From Membranipora membranacea (Eukaryota; Bryozoa; Gymnolaemata; Cheilostomatida; Membraniporidae), in the NCBI GenBank assembly GCA_914767715.1, contig OU612067.1, forward strand, positions 24,404,162-24,468,161: DNA of 64,000 bases. Reading direction: 5' to 3'. Of this stretch, positions 24,801 to 35,444 are shown in pieces. How positions within the stretch are numbered: the stretch's first letter is position 1; each line of letters opens with the position of its first letter. A model generated the notes under the pieces. The model made no database searches, was not told where the DNA came from, and saw only the letters and a program-made list of their open reading frames with translations. The position numbers and the translations under genes are program-made.

Positions 24801-27800
24801 CTTAATTTTGATTTTCAAGTACCTTTGTGTATATGCCAAAACTTATGAAACGTATCTGAACAAAAATAGTAACTCATAACTATTCCAATCAGCAGCACAA
24901 AAGTAAACCATGGTAAAAGATGACTATCATCGAAAATAACGCAAGCGGCTAAGCAACTAAAACTAAGGGGAAGAGTAGCAGCCATAGCGACCTTGAGATT
25001 GACACCATTTAATATAGATCAGGGTTAAGCAAAGGGTAGATGTGCTCTGCCAAAATAAAACGTCTCTATCAAAGTAAGATATGACAGGGAAGAAGCTAAA
25101 GCAATGCTTGACGGATGCAAGGGTAGGCAACTTCAAATTTATGACTCAATGAAATCAGTCCCGAACCCGTTGATTAAAAGTATAGGGTATTGATCAATGA
25201 ACTCCCTCTTCATTGATATACCATAGGTTCATTGATATACGATAGGTTTAATATGGAAGAGTAAGGTGCTAGATTAGATTGAGACAGCAATAATGTTTTA
25301 TGCACAAGAATGTATGATGACTAATTACTAGAGGCTAGGTAGATCTTTCCAGCTATAAATGTTTGCAGGACAAGATTGTATCAATGTAGGTTTCAGATTT
25401 ATGAGAAGAAAATTTGTGAAATATCCTTCAGCATTTCTAACACTAAAATGATCTGGTCATTACATACAATAGCATGTGAGGTTCCGACATTGTAGCATAC
25501 CAAACAATCTTTAAATAATTTGATTAATTAATTGATGTGAGTGAGTCATTGGATATGGCATTCCTAGTCTATCATTCTGTAAACTTCTTAATTTTTGATG
25601 CCATCAAAGAACAATTATCAAAGAACCACATGATTATTCAGCATTCTTAGATTCAGTTGTGAGCTGACAAAGTAATTCCGGCTCAGCTTTAGCTGTCATA
25701 GTAAAACACCAATTAGCTCAGAGAGATCACCTATATCATGACCTCACATAGTTTCATCATAGTCATGGACAAAGTGATTTCGAGGAATGCCTAGTCTGAG
25801 CCCCCCCCCCCCCTCAACTCTTGCTCCAGAGCATGCCTATAAACTACAAGGTTCAGGACTTTCGAGGAAAAACATTTTGATAAAGTTTGTACCTTGCAGT
25901 ATGACTCTCAAGTTTCTCCCACCACAAACCCTAAACGACTAGATTCAACTCTAGACCGAGTTTGATCTTGTTTGCTTCCCTCGCTGATCATCAGCAGGAC
26001 AGGATTGAAATATTTGCACAAAAAACCTTCTCGAATAAGACACAGCCATAGCACTCCGAACATCATTCGAAGCACCCAAAGCATTTGAAGTAGAGGTTTT
26101 TACAGCTTGCAGAATGAGTCTTGAATACTTAGAGCTTAGAGCAATTATTGATGAGTCTATGATGTTAAAGTAAAGATAGTGAGATAATTGGTTTTATCAA
26201 AAGGTCAATTAGAGTAAAATCTTTGCAGGTGCCAAATTAGAGTAATTAGCGAGGATTATGCAACATAAGAGTGGATGGAGGTGCTGAAGTTAAGAGTCTG
26301 ATTATCTAATAAGGTGTGGAGGTCTCAACTAAAGGTACCGGCTGAGATAGACTGAGGAAAAGTTAAGATAGGCTGAGAAAGGTTGAGAAAGGCTGAGAAA
26401 AACTGATATGGGTAACCAGAATTGTATATAGGTAGAAGTGAGAGCTGCCTCACAACAAAGATTGTTGTGTGCGCTGCTATGGCACAGGAGATATTTGCAT
26501 CACTCAAAAAGAAATCAAAATGTCAGATTTAAATTAGGAATTATTGATCACAAATCTCAGGAGACCTACATTAGCTAGTCAGCGGCATACATTGTCTGCT
26601 GGTGTGGTGAACTAATATAGGGTACAACATTTAATTAAGCGATAGAAAAGACTGCTTATACTAGGAATCTAAATTTGTTCACACAATGCAAACTTACAAC
26701 CGCGATCGATGAATTTGACTAGAAAGCAATAATGTGGATATCGAGTTCAAAGAGAGAAAAATATTTAGGGTATATCAGGTAGAGCAGCTGCGTAAAGGAA
26801 CCAGCAGCGTACTCTACGCTGGGGTGATACTCTGAGGATTACAAAGAATTTCATAATAAAAAAGCCAGGTTTAAATCAAACTGTGGGGTCCCTGCATAGA
26901 ATGTTTAGATAAAGCTGTAAAATTATGAAAAGAAAATATTACAGGGTAGCCTGAGTTCTATGCAACCAGCTACCTTGTTGTATCAGGGGTGGGTAGAACT
27001 AAACTTGCACAAGGCGATATATGCTGGGCGGTGGTTATCTGGCAATAAGAGCAAGTTTTTTATATCTAGTTAGGAGTTGTCTGCCCGAACACAACAATTT
27101 ATTTCTATCCCATAGGAGCCCTCTTACGTTGTAGCGATCCGCTATGAGGGATAAAGCTTCTTTCACTACTTCCCTGGATGGTGGGCGATATATATAAGCA
27201 TACTGCACCAGCTAGACAAAGGAATTAACTCAATGGTAGGGAGTCGCTGCGAGGTTCAATACAAGCTTTGATAAAAGCTGCCAGCTTCACCAGATATTTA
27301 TCTCTAACTTACTACAAGCCCTTTTTTTGTTGTTTCGCACTGTTGCTCAAATTTTTTGAACCAAAATTTATCAAACCGAAATCGTGACATTCTGTTCCAC
27401 TGTAACAATGTGCCAAAGTAAAATTAATTATAGATACAAGTTTTAGAAAAACTTCTTTCATATGGTCCCATAGGCTACTTGGCAAATCTGCGATTATAAA
27501 AGAAATTATTTAGCGTAAAAGTCGGCCATGTATCTCTCAGCTATGGAAAATGTCCAAATGGTGAACAAACATATAAAGACGAGCCGTACCAGCCATGGAA
27601 TCATTCATGATAATATCTGGATTATTGAGAGACCAGGTCGAACTGCTTTTTCCTATACGCGTGTATGTAAAAGACCTATGTAAACCATGTGTACTTCATT
27701 GATAGGAAACTTTCTCTCTAATCTTACCGGCTGCAGAGCCCTAGTGGACTCAATGTGAGGCTGTTGATCATTGAATGGAGAAAAGTGGAAGAAGTCACTC

Positions 27801-29870
27801 TTCATCGCGTCCAGTTTCATGTCCCAGTCCTTACGTCTTCTGTCAAACTCTGAATCTACAGAAGTTTGGTTCTGCTCCAGCCAGCGACTCCTGAAGAAGT
27901 CATCAAAGTCTCCATGGTGACGACGAATAGGAATGAAGAGCTCTGTCTTATAGTTATGACTCATCTTGATTGGCTGACTAGTCGCCGTAGAGGGAGCTGT
28001 AATGAAATTAAAAAATCGACTTTTATCATGGGATAGAAAATGACGCAATCAAAGGAAAGTTATTCCTTTGAAGTCAGTTCCATTAAATTGATAAGAAATA
28101 AGTCCTAGGAGAAGGACATTGATACAGACCTCGGAAGGTAGAGCATAGCATCGCATACCAAGATGATAGTGAAGGGTTGGGCTAGTTTGGATGTTGTGTT
28201 TTGTGTTTTTGTATTTACAAAACTAATCCTCTAGCCTGTTGCGCAATAAATTAAAAACACCGCAATCCCAGCTTACCATTTGTAGTTAATTGGTATTCAA
28301 ACTATGTGCTGACGTAAGTTTGGTATGAGTTTATTGGCACTACATCAGATGAAATCAGTTGAGACACAACATTCTGTTTAAGTTGGCAGACATCTAATGT
28401 GGTTCACTAGCTAAAGCCGGCAAGCTAGCAGTAGGTGTATTCAGTCGAATTGTAAATCCGGTTCAGAATTCACCAAAACTACAAACAGCCTAGGTAATTT
28501 GTCAGCGAAAGAGGTAAATAATTTAGGCCTAATAAGGCAGGTTAGGAAGGATTCTGCTACCGATGTATCAATGAACATAATAAACTTGTGTCTGCGAAGT
28601 CATTTATGGTAGGAAACTTTGTCTCTAATTTTGCAACTACAACTCAATACCGTAGCTAAAGTGCATCTTATAAAGAGAGCGATTGATTTCAGGATATTAA
28701 CTGCTGACATTCTGATGAGGATAAAATATAGCAGCACTTCAGATATTTACATTATGTTAAAAATATTTGCTGAAATGCTAAATACCCTCATTTGATGGCC
28801 GCTAAGTAAACTGCATATCGAGCATTAGCCGAAACCCTCCTAAGGTCAAATACCACATTTATATGCTAGCAGTTCTATTGTAAAAGAAAGCGGACATCAC
28901 CCCCTGAACAGAAATTAATTGCGAGTCAGCAGCCTGCTCTTGGATGGCCAAGTGCCCACAACAAGTTGCTACAGGCACCAATGCACCATACAAGTGGTTT
29001 TAGGAGTTAATAAATTGTGTCTCCTCATGTTAATGCAATTGTCCGTTCAATGACAACCTAACACAGACAACTTTTGTAAAAGTTTGAAACTCCTAAACCC
29101 TGTTTCATCAGAGACTATAGATATAGATTAGCTATAGTCTCTGGTTTCATACCAATCGGTAAAATATCTAATGAACACAATTATGTTAAAATTGTGTAAA
29201 TGAAAAATGGGTATGCAAAATTTACCATTACGAATTCAATAATTGTTTGAACTGTAACAATCTTTGATCAAATCGTACCGTTGCTGCCGTTGCCTGATGA
29301 TTCGCTGCCGGCAGTACTGGATGGTGATAGAGGTGCAGAGGAAGCCTGACTTCCCGGGGAGAGAGCTCCTCCTCCCCCTCCTGATGAGTACCCAGAGCTG
29401 ACGCTGGACGCCACGCTGTACGTCTTTGTCGGCCTGATAGTTGTCTCTCCTTGCTCTGGTTTATAATGCTGGTGACCGGGCTGCGCTCTGATCTCAGTGT
29501 TGATTCTTGCGCTTCGATTGTAGGCCTCTCCCGTGAGCACAGAGTTCTTCAATTCCTCAAAATTGTCCATGAATTTTCCCATGTTTGAGGAAAACCCTGC
29601 TCTACCTTGGAATCCCTCTGGAAATCCGTCACCAGCTGACGAGCTGGAGGACTGCACACTCTCGCTGGTGGTGACAGGCTTCCCATCTCTGGTGATGGTT
29701 GTCGTCTTGTTTGATGAGGAGGAGTAGCTGGAGAATGAGGTCACAGACTTTCCTGGTACCACTGTGGTGGTGAATGTCTGTTTGGGTGGCGATGAAGACA
29801 TGTTGCTTTGCGCCGCGCTCTGAACTGATTTAGTTTGTTTGTGAGATCTGTTTCTGTTGTTGTCAGATTG
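21895..29870 (-). CDS. Small heat-shock protein with two alpha-crystallin domains
   Basis: ATP-independent holdase chaperone of the cytosol. Core form of 303 aa: 27964-27728 (ATG at 27964), 24649-24547, 23833-23754, 23346-23200, 22674-22561 and 22125-21895 (TGA at 21895-21897); all phases agree. The N-terminal part (residues 1-79) is aromatic- and charge-rich (RRHHGDFDDFF, SDFFHFSPF). The first alpha-crystallin domain spans about 83-160 (FAIRFDVKDFKPEEINV to SKDGILSITAPI), the second about 215-285 (YSLSIAGYMPQEVSVKI to DDNTLHIEAHL), and the tail ends in an I-x-V motif (KIQVVPV). A long form is likely: exon 29870-29279 has an ATG at 29801 and a phase-1 donor (AACG, then GTACGA), and exon 27996-27728 stays open back to its acceptor, which gives 488 aa with a Ser/Gly-rich leader of about 174 residues. 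Double-domain proteins of this kind are known from flatworms (p40 type). The core is certain; the long form is likely. Confidence 0.92.
23061..23176. mobile_element. Palindromic MITE copy
   Basis: The left arm (cagtttgacccagcttgcc) and right arm (ggctaactggatcaaactt) form inverted ends with TGCATTC/GAATGCA inside. It sits in the intron just left of heat-shock exon 23200-23346. The same ends recur at 35655-35784, 24155-24261, 38474-38573 and 5578-5715. Confidence 0.7.
24086..24135. repeat. Pentanucleotide microsatellite (TATAT)n
   Basis: About ten uninterrupted copies of a 5-bp TATAT unit in an intron of the heat-shock gene. Confidence 0.9.
24155..24261. mobile_element. Palindromic MITE copy, diverged
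   Basis: The left part (accaagttcgatcaagcc) and the right part (aaaacttgatctagg), with cccccgatgataat...agagggag between them, resemble the copy at 23061-23176. It directly follows the (TATAT)n microsatellite. Confidence 0.5.
29102..29150. repeat. 35-bp palindrome flanked by 7-bp direct repeat
   Basis: CAGAGACTATAG (29109-29120) and its exact complement CTATAGTCTCTG (29132-29143) enclose an 11-base loop. GTTTCAT lies immediately on both sides (29102-29108 and 29144-29150), as for an insertion with target duplication. It lies in the intron between the long-form leader exon and exon 27996-27728 of the heat-shock gene. Confidence 0.8.
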
Positions 29871-30084
29871 CTGCGTTTGATAATATGCACTTGTCAAAAG
29901 TGTCTACAAGTGTTTATTATGCCTGAATCGTGTCTGAATGCAGGATAATAACCTCCTTGCTGTATTGCAGAATTACATGCACAAGACAAGTCCAAATCTG
30001 ATCAAGGGTTAGATCAGTCTGCCTCGCTGAGCTAAGTAGACTATTGTTATGTAGTATGTTGTTGTCTCTGCTGTTTTAACGCAA

Positions 30085-30100
30085 TATTATATATAAGCAC
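30085..30100 (-). promoter_or_regulatory. Possible TATA box of the heat-shock gene
   Basis: On the minus strand the sequence reads TTATATATAATATTG, about 290 bases upstream of the long-form ATG at 29801. I found no clean heat-shock element (nGAAnnTTCn array) around it; GAAGATGAA near 30395 is the closest. Position and sequence fit a core promoter, but no start site is shown. Confidence 0.35.
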
Positions 30101-30614
30101 CAGCAATATACTGTCATGAGATAATAACAGGCGTGGTTGTCGTTGCAGTCACATGGAATTTCTCTACACCAGTATTTATTAATGTTATTACACAGATTCA
30201 CTACGTTGATATTTAAAGACTAATTACTTCAATCAACTCAAAAGTTCATTGCACTCCTCAATTACTCAATTGCGATAACTTTGCTCCCAAAGTATCAATT
30301 GGATTAATCTGCAGAAACACCCAACTAGTCATATAAACAGCCTGGTGCAAAGTGCACTGTTGTTACAAGTATCTTCCGAGAGCTCTTTTTTAACGAAGAT
30401 GAATTAACAAAGCCGATAGCCAGTCCACAAGCCGTCTGCAGCCTAACCTATCCTCAGCGTCTGATGATAGGGTCTATGCTCTTTTTTATAAGCTGTTTGT
30501 TTAGGCTACTGCATGAAAAATCAATCATACTTAGCATGAGATCTCAAGAGCAATACTGGCTAAAGAGCTACATACTGCGGGTGGATTATGACAGGCCCCT
30601 AAAGATTTAGTTGG

Positions 30615-30827
30615 ATGAAGATGATGACATTCCGTGCTGGGTGGTTTCTCTCTATCATATTTACATCAGTGACACATGCTGTTCCTATTGCCAAATTACA
30701 CACTGCTATGGGAGGATGTCTGAGATATCTCACAATAATGTCCCACTTCTCAGCCCTCCTATGCTGGTCATCCCAGTCAGGCCAGCGCTTGATGGCCATT
30801 CAACAAATTTTCAAGCTTATAATCTAG
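30615..30827 (+). CDS. Possible first exon, weakly AIG1/FAR-17a-like
   Basis: A 70-aa frame from ATG at 30615 to a stop at 30825-30827. It begins with a hydrophobic segment (GWFLSIIFTSVTHAV) followed by GGCLRYLTIMSH, which recalls the G-G-x-x-K-Y-L-T stretch of the AIG1/FAR-17a family of membrane hydrolases. No following exon with the rest of that family was found on the plus strand, so this may be a fragment or a chance match. The minus-strand frame over the same bases is less convincing. Confidence 0.25.
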   Translation: MKMMTFRAGWFLSIIFTSVTHAVPIAKLHTAMGGCLRYLTIMSHFSALLCWSSQSGQRLMAIQQIFKLII

Positions 30828-31037
30828 CTTTAGGTTGCCAAGTTTTGATATAACTATGCAAATCTGTGCTCAGAGGTGTCTTGCGATGCATAAAATTGTT
30901 GAGTTTTTTTGCAAAATGAGCAAGAATGCAAAAACTTTTGTATGATGAATGGGATATAAAGGTATTACCATGAGCCATAACACAGGATGCAGTAGACCTA
31001 ATGTGTGAAACCACAAGGGGTAGTCATCAGGGATACA

Positions 31038-31081
31038 CCAAATCACAGAGTAAGGATATATATCCTTACTCTGTGACCAAA
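31038..31081. repeat. 34-bp perfect palindrome flanked by CCAAA
   Basis: TCACAGAGTAAGGATAT and its exact complement abut each other with no spacer (31043-31076). CCAAA lies on both sides (31038-31042 and 31077-31081). Its right half recurs in the insertion at 31859-31881. Confidence 0.85.
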
Positions 31082-31844
31082 TGTTTATGTAAACAGACAG
31101 AATAGCTAAATAGACATTCTAGCCATGACTAAACTACCAGTAAAACCTGATGTCAAATACTGGCTGCGGCTGCTGCTGCTGCTGCAGGCTACACAATTAT
31201 ATAATGGTATATTATGGTGGTCATGTTGTATATTGAGGGTTCAAGCCTTTCCGCCTGGTATCATAAAAACCAGGTTAATAATTCCCCCCCCCCCCCCCCG
31301 CGGTCTTGTTTGTTTAGCAAGGGATAATAGGGGCTAGTTTCGGTAGTTTCTAATTAAACACCCCAATGTATCAAACTTGCTAATAACGAAATTAGGAAAA
31401 GAGATTTCAAGGAGATTATCAAGTTTACTCTTCAGCGTTACAGAAATATAAACTTAGAATAATAATTTTGTTTTCACTTGAAGTGTGAAAGTTTCATGCA
31501 ATACTGTTTAGTGTTTACAAATAACCTGCACAGCAGAATCAGGGATTGCTATTTATAGCTTTTAAGTAGAGTTCAATCACTCATAAATCTAAGAGAGTTT
31601 AGTAGTTAGCTGTACTAAAGTCTAGACATACCCAGCAAGGTGCTGGGTTTTACAAAGCTCATAATCATAGTGAGAGTTGTCATTGGTATCATATATTGAT
31701 CATTTCCTATCTTTGATGTTTGTTAGATTAATAATATAATGTGATTTTAAACAACATACCAGGTTCCACGCTATAGGTAATGAACCCAGTGGTATTGGAA
31801 CTGATACAGTATGTACAATAGGATAATTATATAATGACCAGCTA

Positions 31845-31895
31845 GATCGCACTATAGAGTAAGAATGTATCCTTACTCTGTGATCGCACTATAGA
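31845..31895. repeat. Short palindromic insertion between 14-bp direct repeats
   Basis: GATCGCACTATAGA occurs at 31845-31858 and again at 31882-31895. Between the copies are 23 bases; with the adjoining AGA they form AGAGTAAG...CTTACTCT, the same palindrome family as 31043-31076. Confidence 0.8.
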
Positions 31896-32556
31896 AGTAG
31901 TGCGCTGGCAATGTACCTGCAGTTTTAGTGTAATGGAATTGGACTATAAATCCCATTCTGCGCATGCTCAACTCTGGGCATGAGTTGATCTCTGCAAAAC
32001 TGAGTCTCGGAATTCTGAAGCCATCTGATTGGCTACCTGCTCTGGTGGGCTGCTCCCCAATGTGTGCGGAATTGTTAGTAGTAGTTATCGTCTCTTGATA
32101 TTATTAGCTTATTTTTATTGGCAGTTCATGTAGGGGCTATCGCATTCTCCCTGACCAAATTTTTTATCAGAACCTAGACTAAACTCATTGTTCTTGCATA
32201 TGCGCAAATTAAAGTCACGCATGATGGATACTTAGGCTTACGACATCTCTTTTGTGGTAATGAAAGTGTGGTGTATCAGTGATCTACATGCCCAGTCAGA
32301 TCACGAGAGTCAGTATGCATAAATCCCCCAAAAATCTTGGCACAAAGCAAACCTCAGCGCAGTCAAATTACTGGTGTGAAGTTGTATTTCCTCAATTATT
32401 GATAGAAATGGATGTGGAGCATATCTATACACAACTCCAATTTTCGATCAATCTTGCGGGATGACGTCATTGTTTGAAATTTTCTGGATCCATGCTGGCT
32501 GAACCAGCATAAAACCATCTGATACTAAATATGCCAGATCTCACTATCTTATATAC

Positions 32557-33070
32557 CAGGGGTGCCCGACCTTTTCTCTCACATGAGGCATTTAAAAAAT
32601 CAAACACACCAAATGAGCTGACCACGCCGCGTCATGTGTAGACAACATGGAAACAGTCAGTGATATCTATATATCATATTCATTCATGTATAAGTGCTGG
32701 CAAAATTACCAAAGCAAAGTCATTGTGTGAGATAATGAAAGAAAATTTTTTGAGGCAATTTCTGGTCATATGAGGCACCCTGGAGTTTTGTAAGCATTTT
32801 AAACATTTTGCAAATTTTTATAAACATTTTGGAAAATTTAGGTTGGCAAGTCTGCAAGAAGACAACTCTACACACATATATACAATGCAGGCACCCAGTA
32901 CAATGAACTTGTATACACTATACATACATTTAATGTACATTGTACATGCACGAATTGAATGCATGAAATTCGCGCCAAAAAGCGCGTGAAATTTGCAAAT
33001 ATTAAAATGAGCCACCCAAAAAGCCAAAATGAGCCGAGGTGGCTCATGAGCCATAGGTTGGGCACCCATG
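32557..33070. mobile_element. Non-autonomous hAT transposon (514 bp)
   Basis: The left end CAGGGGTGCCCGACC and the right end (read inward on the minus strand) CATGGGTGCCCAACC are inverted repeats typical of hAT elements. The host sequence TTATATAC is duplicated exactly on both sides (32549-32556 and 33071-33078), the 8-bp target duplication of the hAT superfamily. There is no transposase; the internal frames at 32818-33084 are not genes. Confidence 0.92.
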
Positions 33071-33812
33071 TTATATACCAACATTCCTGATACAGAAAAA
33101 CAATAGAAAACGAAGCGAAGTAAATGTATAACTTACAACTTTCTCAGTGTAGATATCCTTTATTTAAGTTAACGAAGGAGGATGGTAGTGCTTCTTATTA
33201 CTATCCAGTTATCCGACTGACTTCTAACTCGTTACTTAGCTAACTTTATACAATTCCTCTGCTCAGTTTCTTGAATATTCTAGAAATGAAAACACAGCTG
33301 TGTTGTTGAGCTGCCGGATGATTATTTATAACCATAGCAGCTATGCCTACATAATGAGAAGTTAGGTAAACTGCCTCTATATCTGTTGCTAATTGTGTAT
33401 TGCTAAGCAGTGAATTATCATGCTAATGTTTCAATTGTTTCAACAGGAGAGATATTGCAACTAATTAACATTTCTGAATAATCTGCCAAAAAATGCAAGT
33501 GAGATAGACTGCATGTATGTCAATGACTGCTTTGGATGCATCATTAGCTTATTCAGAGCAAACGGGCAAGAGGAAATTATTCCAGTAACTCTGGTGAGCT
33601 CATTATGTAACAACCTGCTGTTACCATACTACAGCCATATAAGAATTATACCCTCCTATATGATGCTGTAATGGAAATATAACTCGTTAAAAACTCACTC
33701 CCTTCAGCATTTCAGAATCTACTATTCTGCAAAGTTGCCACACCATTTCTTTCTGTCACTAAAACTACACTAATGCTTTGGAATTGAAAAAATTTATAAT
33801 AACAATTCTCAC

Positions 33813-33850
33813 CTGTGCAGGTTCGTGCTGGGCTAATTCAACGGCAAAGC
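33813..33850 (-). other. Possible 38-bp upstream exon of the heat-shock gene
   Basis: On the minus strand a pyrimidine tract ends in ttttgtttcatttcag before 33850 and a strong donor (CAG, then GTGAGA) follows 33813. The in-between frame (phase 1 in, phase 0 out) reads FAVELAQHEPAQ and would splice in frame to the acceptor at 29870. It could equally be an untranslated exon. It is unlikely to belong to CCDC93, whose last exon is complete at 35445-35498. Confidence 0.3.
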
Positions 33851-35192
33851 CTGAAATGAAACAAAACCATAAAATAACACTGTATTTAGAGTGAGAAAGA
33901 AGGAACTGCAGGGGAAGGAAGGGACTTTTACATACCAATCCTTACTGCACCTGTGTAGTTCAAATTTAAAGAACAATGGTAAGGTTACTTTATTAAGTTG
34001 CTAATGCGGCAGAATCCTCACACCACACAGGAAGAGGGATAGTACATTGAGTGATTTTCTTGCCAAAATAAATTGTTTAAGGTGTCTAAAATAATCCGAA
34101 CTATGACAACATCGATTCAAATCAGTGGTTGATCTGAATAACAGGAAACCAAGGAGACACATTAGGTGCCGTGGTCAATGTGAAAGATACATCAAGCATG
34201 AGCTGCCTGAAATTCACAGGATGTTTAAAAGAATAAACTAGTTTGCACATCATCAGGACCAGGAACAAGTATATATTAAAAAAAGTGGAACAAGTTTACA
34301 TACCTTGTGTGAGGAGCGTGTCTTACAAAGTCAGTTCGATTATATTAAATAATGTTGGTGTCATCTTGAAACCAGGCTTGAATGGGACATAGATAAAAAT
34401 ACCGAAATGCAAACCATATTAATGTTGTGTGATATTTTAATTGAAATTCCATGCCACAAAGATTGTTATCATGCCTCCAAATAAACATAGTTCTCTGGAC
34501 TATTATAATCCCCATTTACACAAATATATGGGAGCTGAATGGTTTTGAGTGTTGAATTTCACAGTGATTAACAATGATTCTAATAACAAGAGGTGAGATT
34601 ATTAGTCTTCTCACTGACTAGATGAATTTGGGTAGAAGAGAGAACTCTAATAGCAACCTTTGCTAGTGTAACGTTTTAAGAAGCCACACACCATTTTATT
34701 GTAAGGTTGTGTGGTGATTATAACCAGAATTTTTGGACTGCCTGGTCTAACATCAACAGAGCCTTCATTGAACGATACAAGCAAAGGAAAATGTTGATCA
34801 GCCAACTAACCTTGTGTTTATTATTTTAGACAGCCGTGATGCTATCACAGTCTATACCAGATGTTATCAGCAATCGATATCAGAATAAGCACTTTTCTTC
34901 TCCATTATTTATCCGGAATGGACCAAATTTAGGGTTGGGGCCAAATTACTTGAGGTGACTAATAACATGGATATGACTAAGATACAAGTTACTGTGTAAC
35001 TGAAGATGACCAATACTTGGTATAATTATGCACCAGAACTGGCTGTGTATTTCATAGGAGTACAATCTCATTGCGTGGGTAAAAAAAAATCAAGCTAGCA
35101 CCTTTAATATCAAAATCATTGGCATTTATCCAACTTTTCATACTTTTAAATTTAATTTAGGTATGACTCGGCCCAGTATTCAACCTAAGCAT

Positions 35193-35198
35193 TTTATT
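35193..35198 (-). terminator. CCDC93 polyadenylation signal AATAAA
   Basis: Canonical AATAAA on the minus strand about 250 bases after the CCDC93 stop codon at 35445-35447. Cleavage would fall a little left of it. Confidence 0.6.
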
Positions 35199-35444
35199 GT
35201 GTCTCCGGTGAGTGTGATAAATAGTGGAATGAACGGAGGTGTACAAGTGAGATAAACTCTACTGTACATCTATACTGAATGTGTTTGGTAGTCGTACTGT
35301 AGTTAGGTCAAATTTTAAAGGTCGATCGCTGACTAAGTGACTAACTGTCCATGTGTAGGATGATATGTGCTGCCAAGTTGTACCTTATCTATATGGTGCT
35401 GACTTTTTGATCATGTAGGCTGACTTAAAGCGCTGCCAGATTAT

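Noticed and set aside
27653-28048. 131-aa frame with ATG at 28048 as an independent gene
   Set aside because: It is the heat-shock exon extended back through its splice acceptor; the ATG at 27964 is the better short-form start.
30371-30412. Heat-shock element upstream of the heat-shock gene
   Set aside because: GAAGATGAA and CTTCC are present but do not form an nGAAnnTTCn array with correct spacing.
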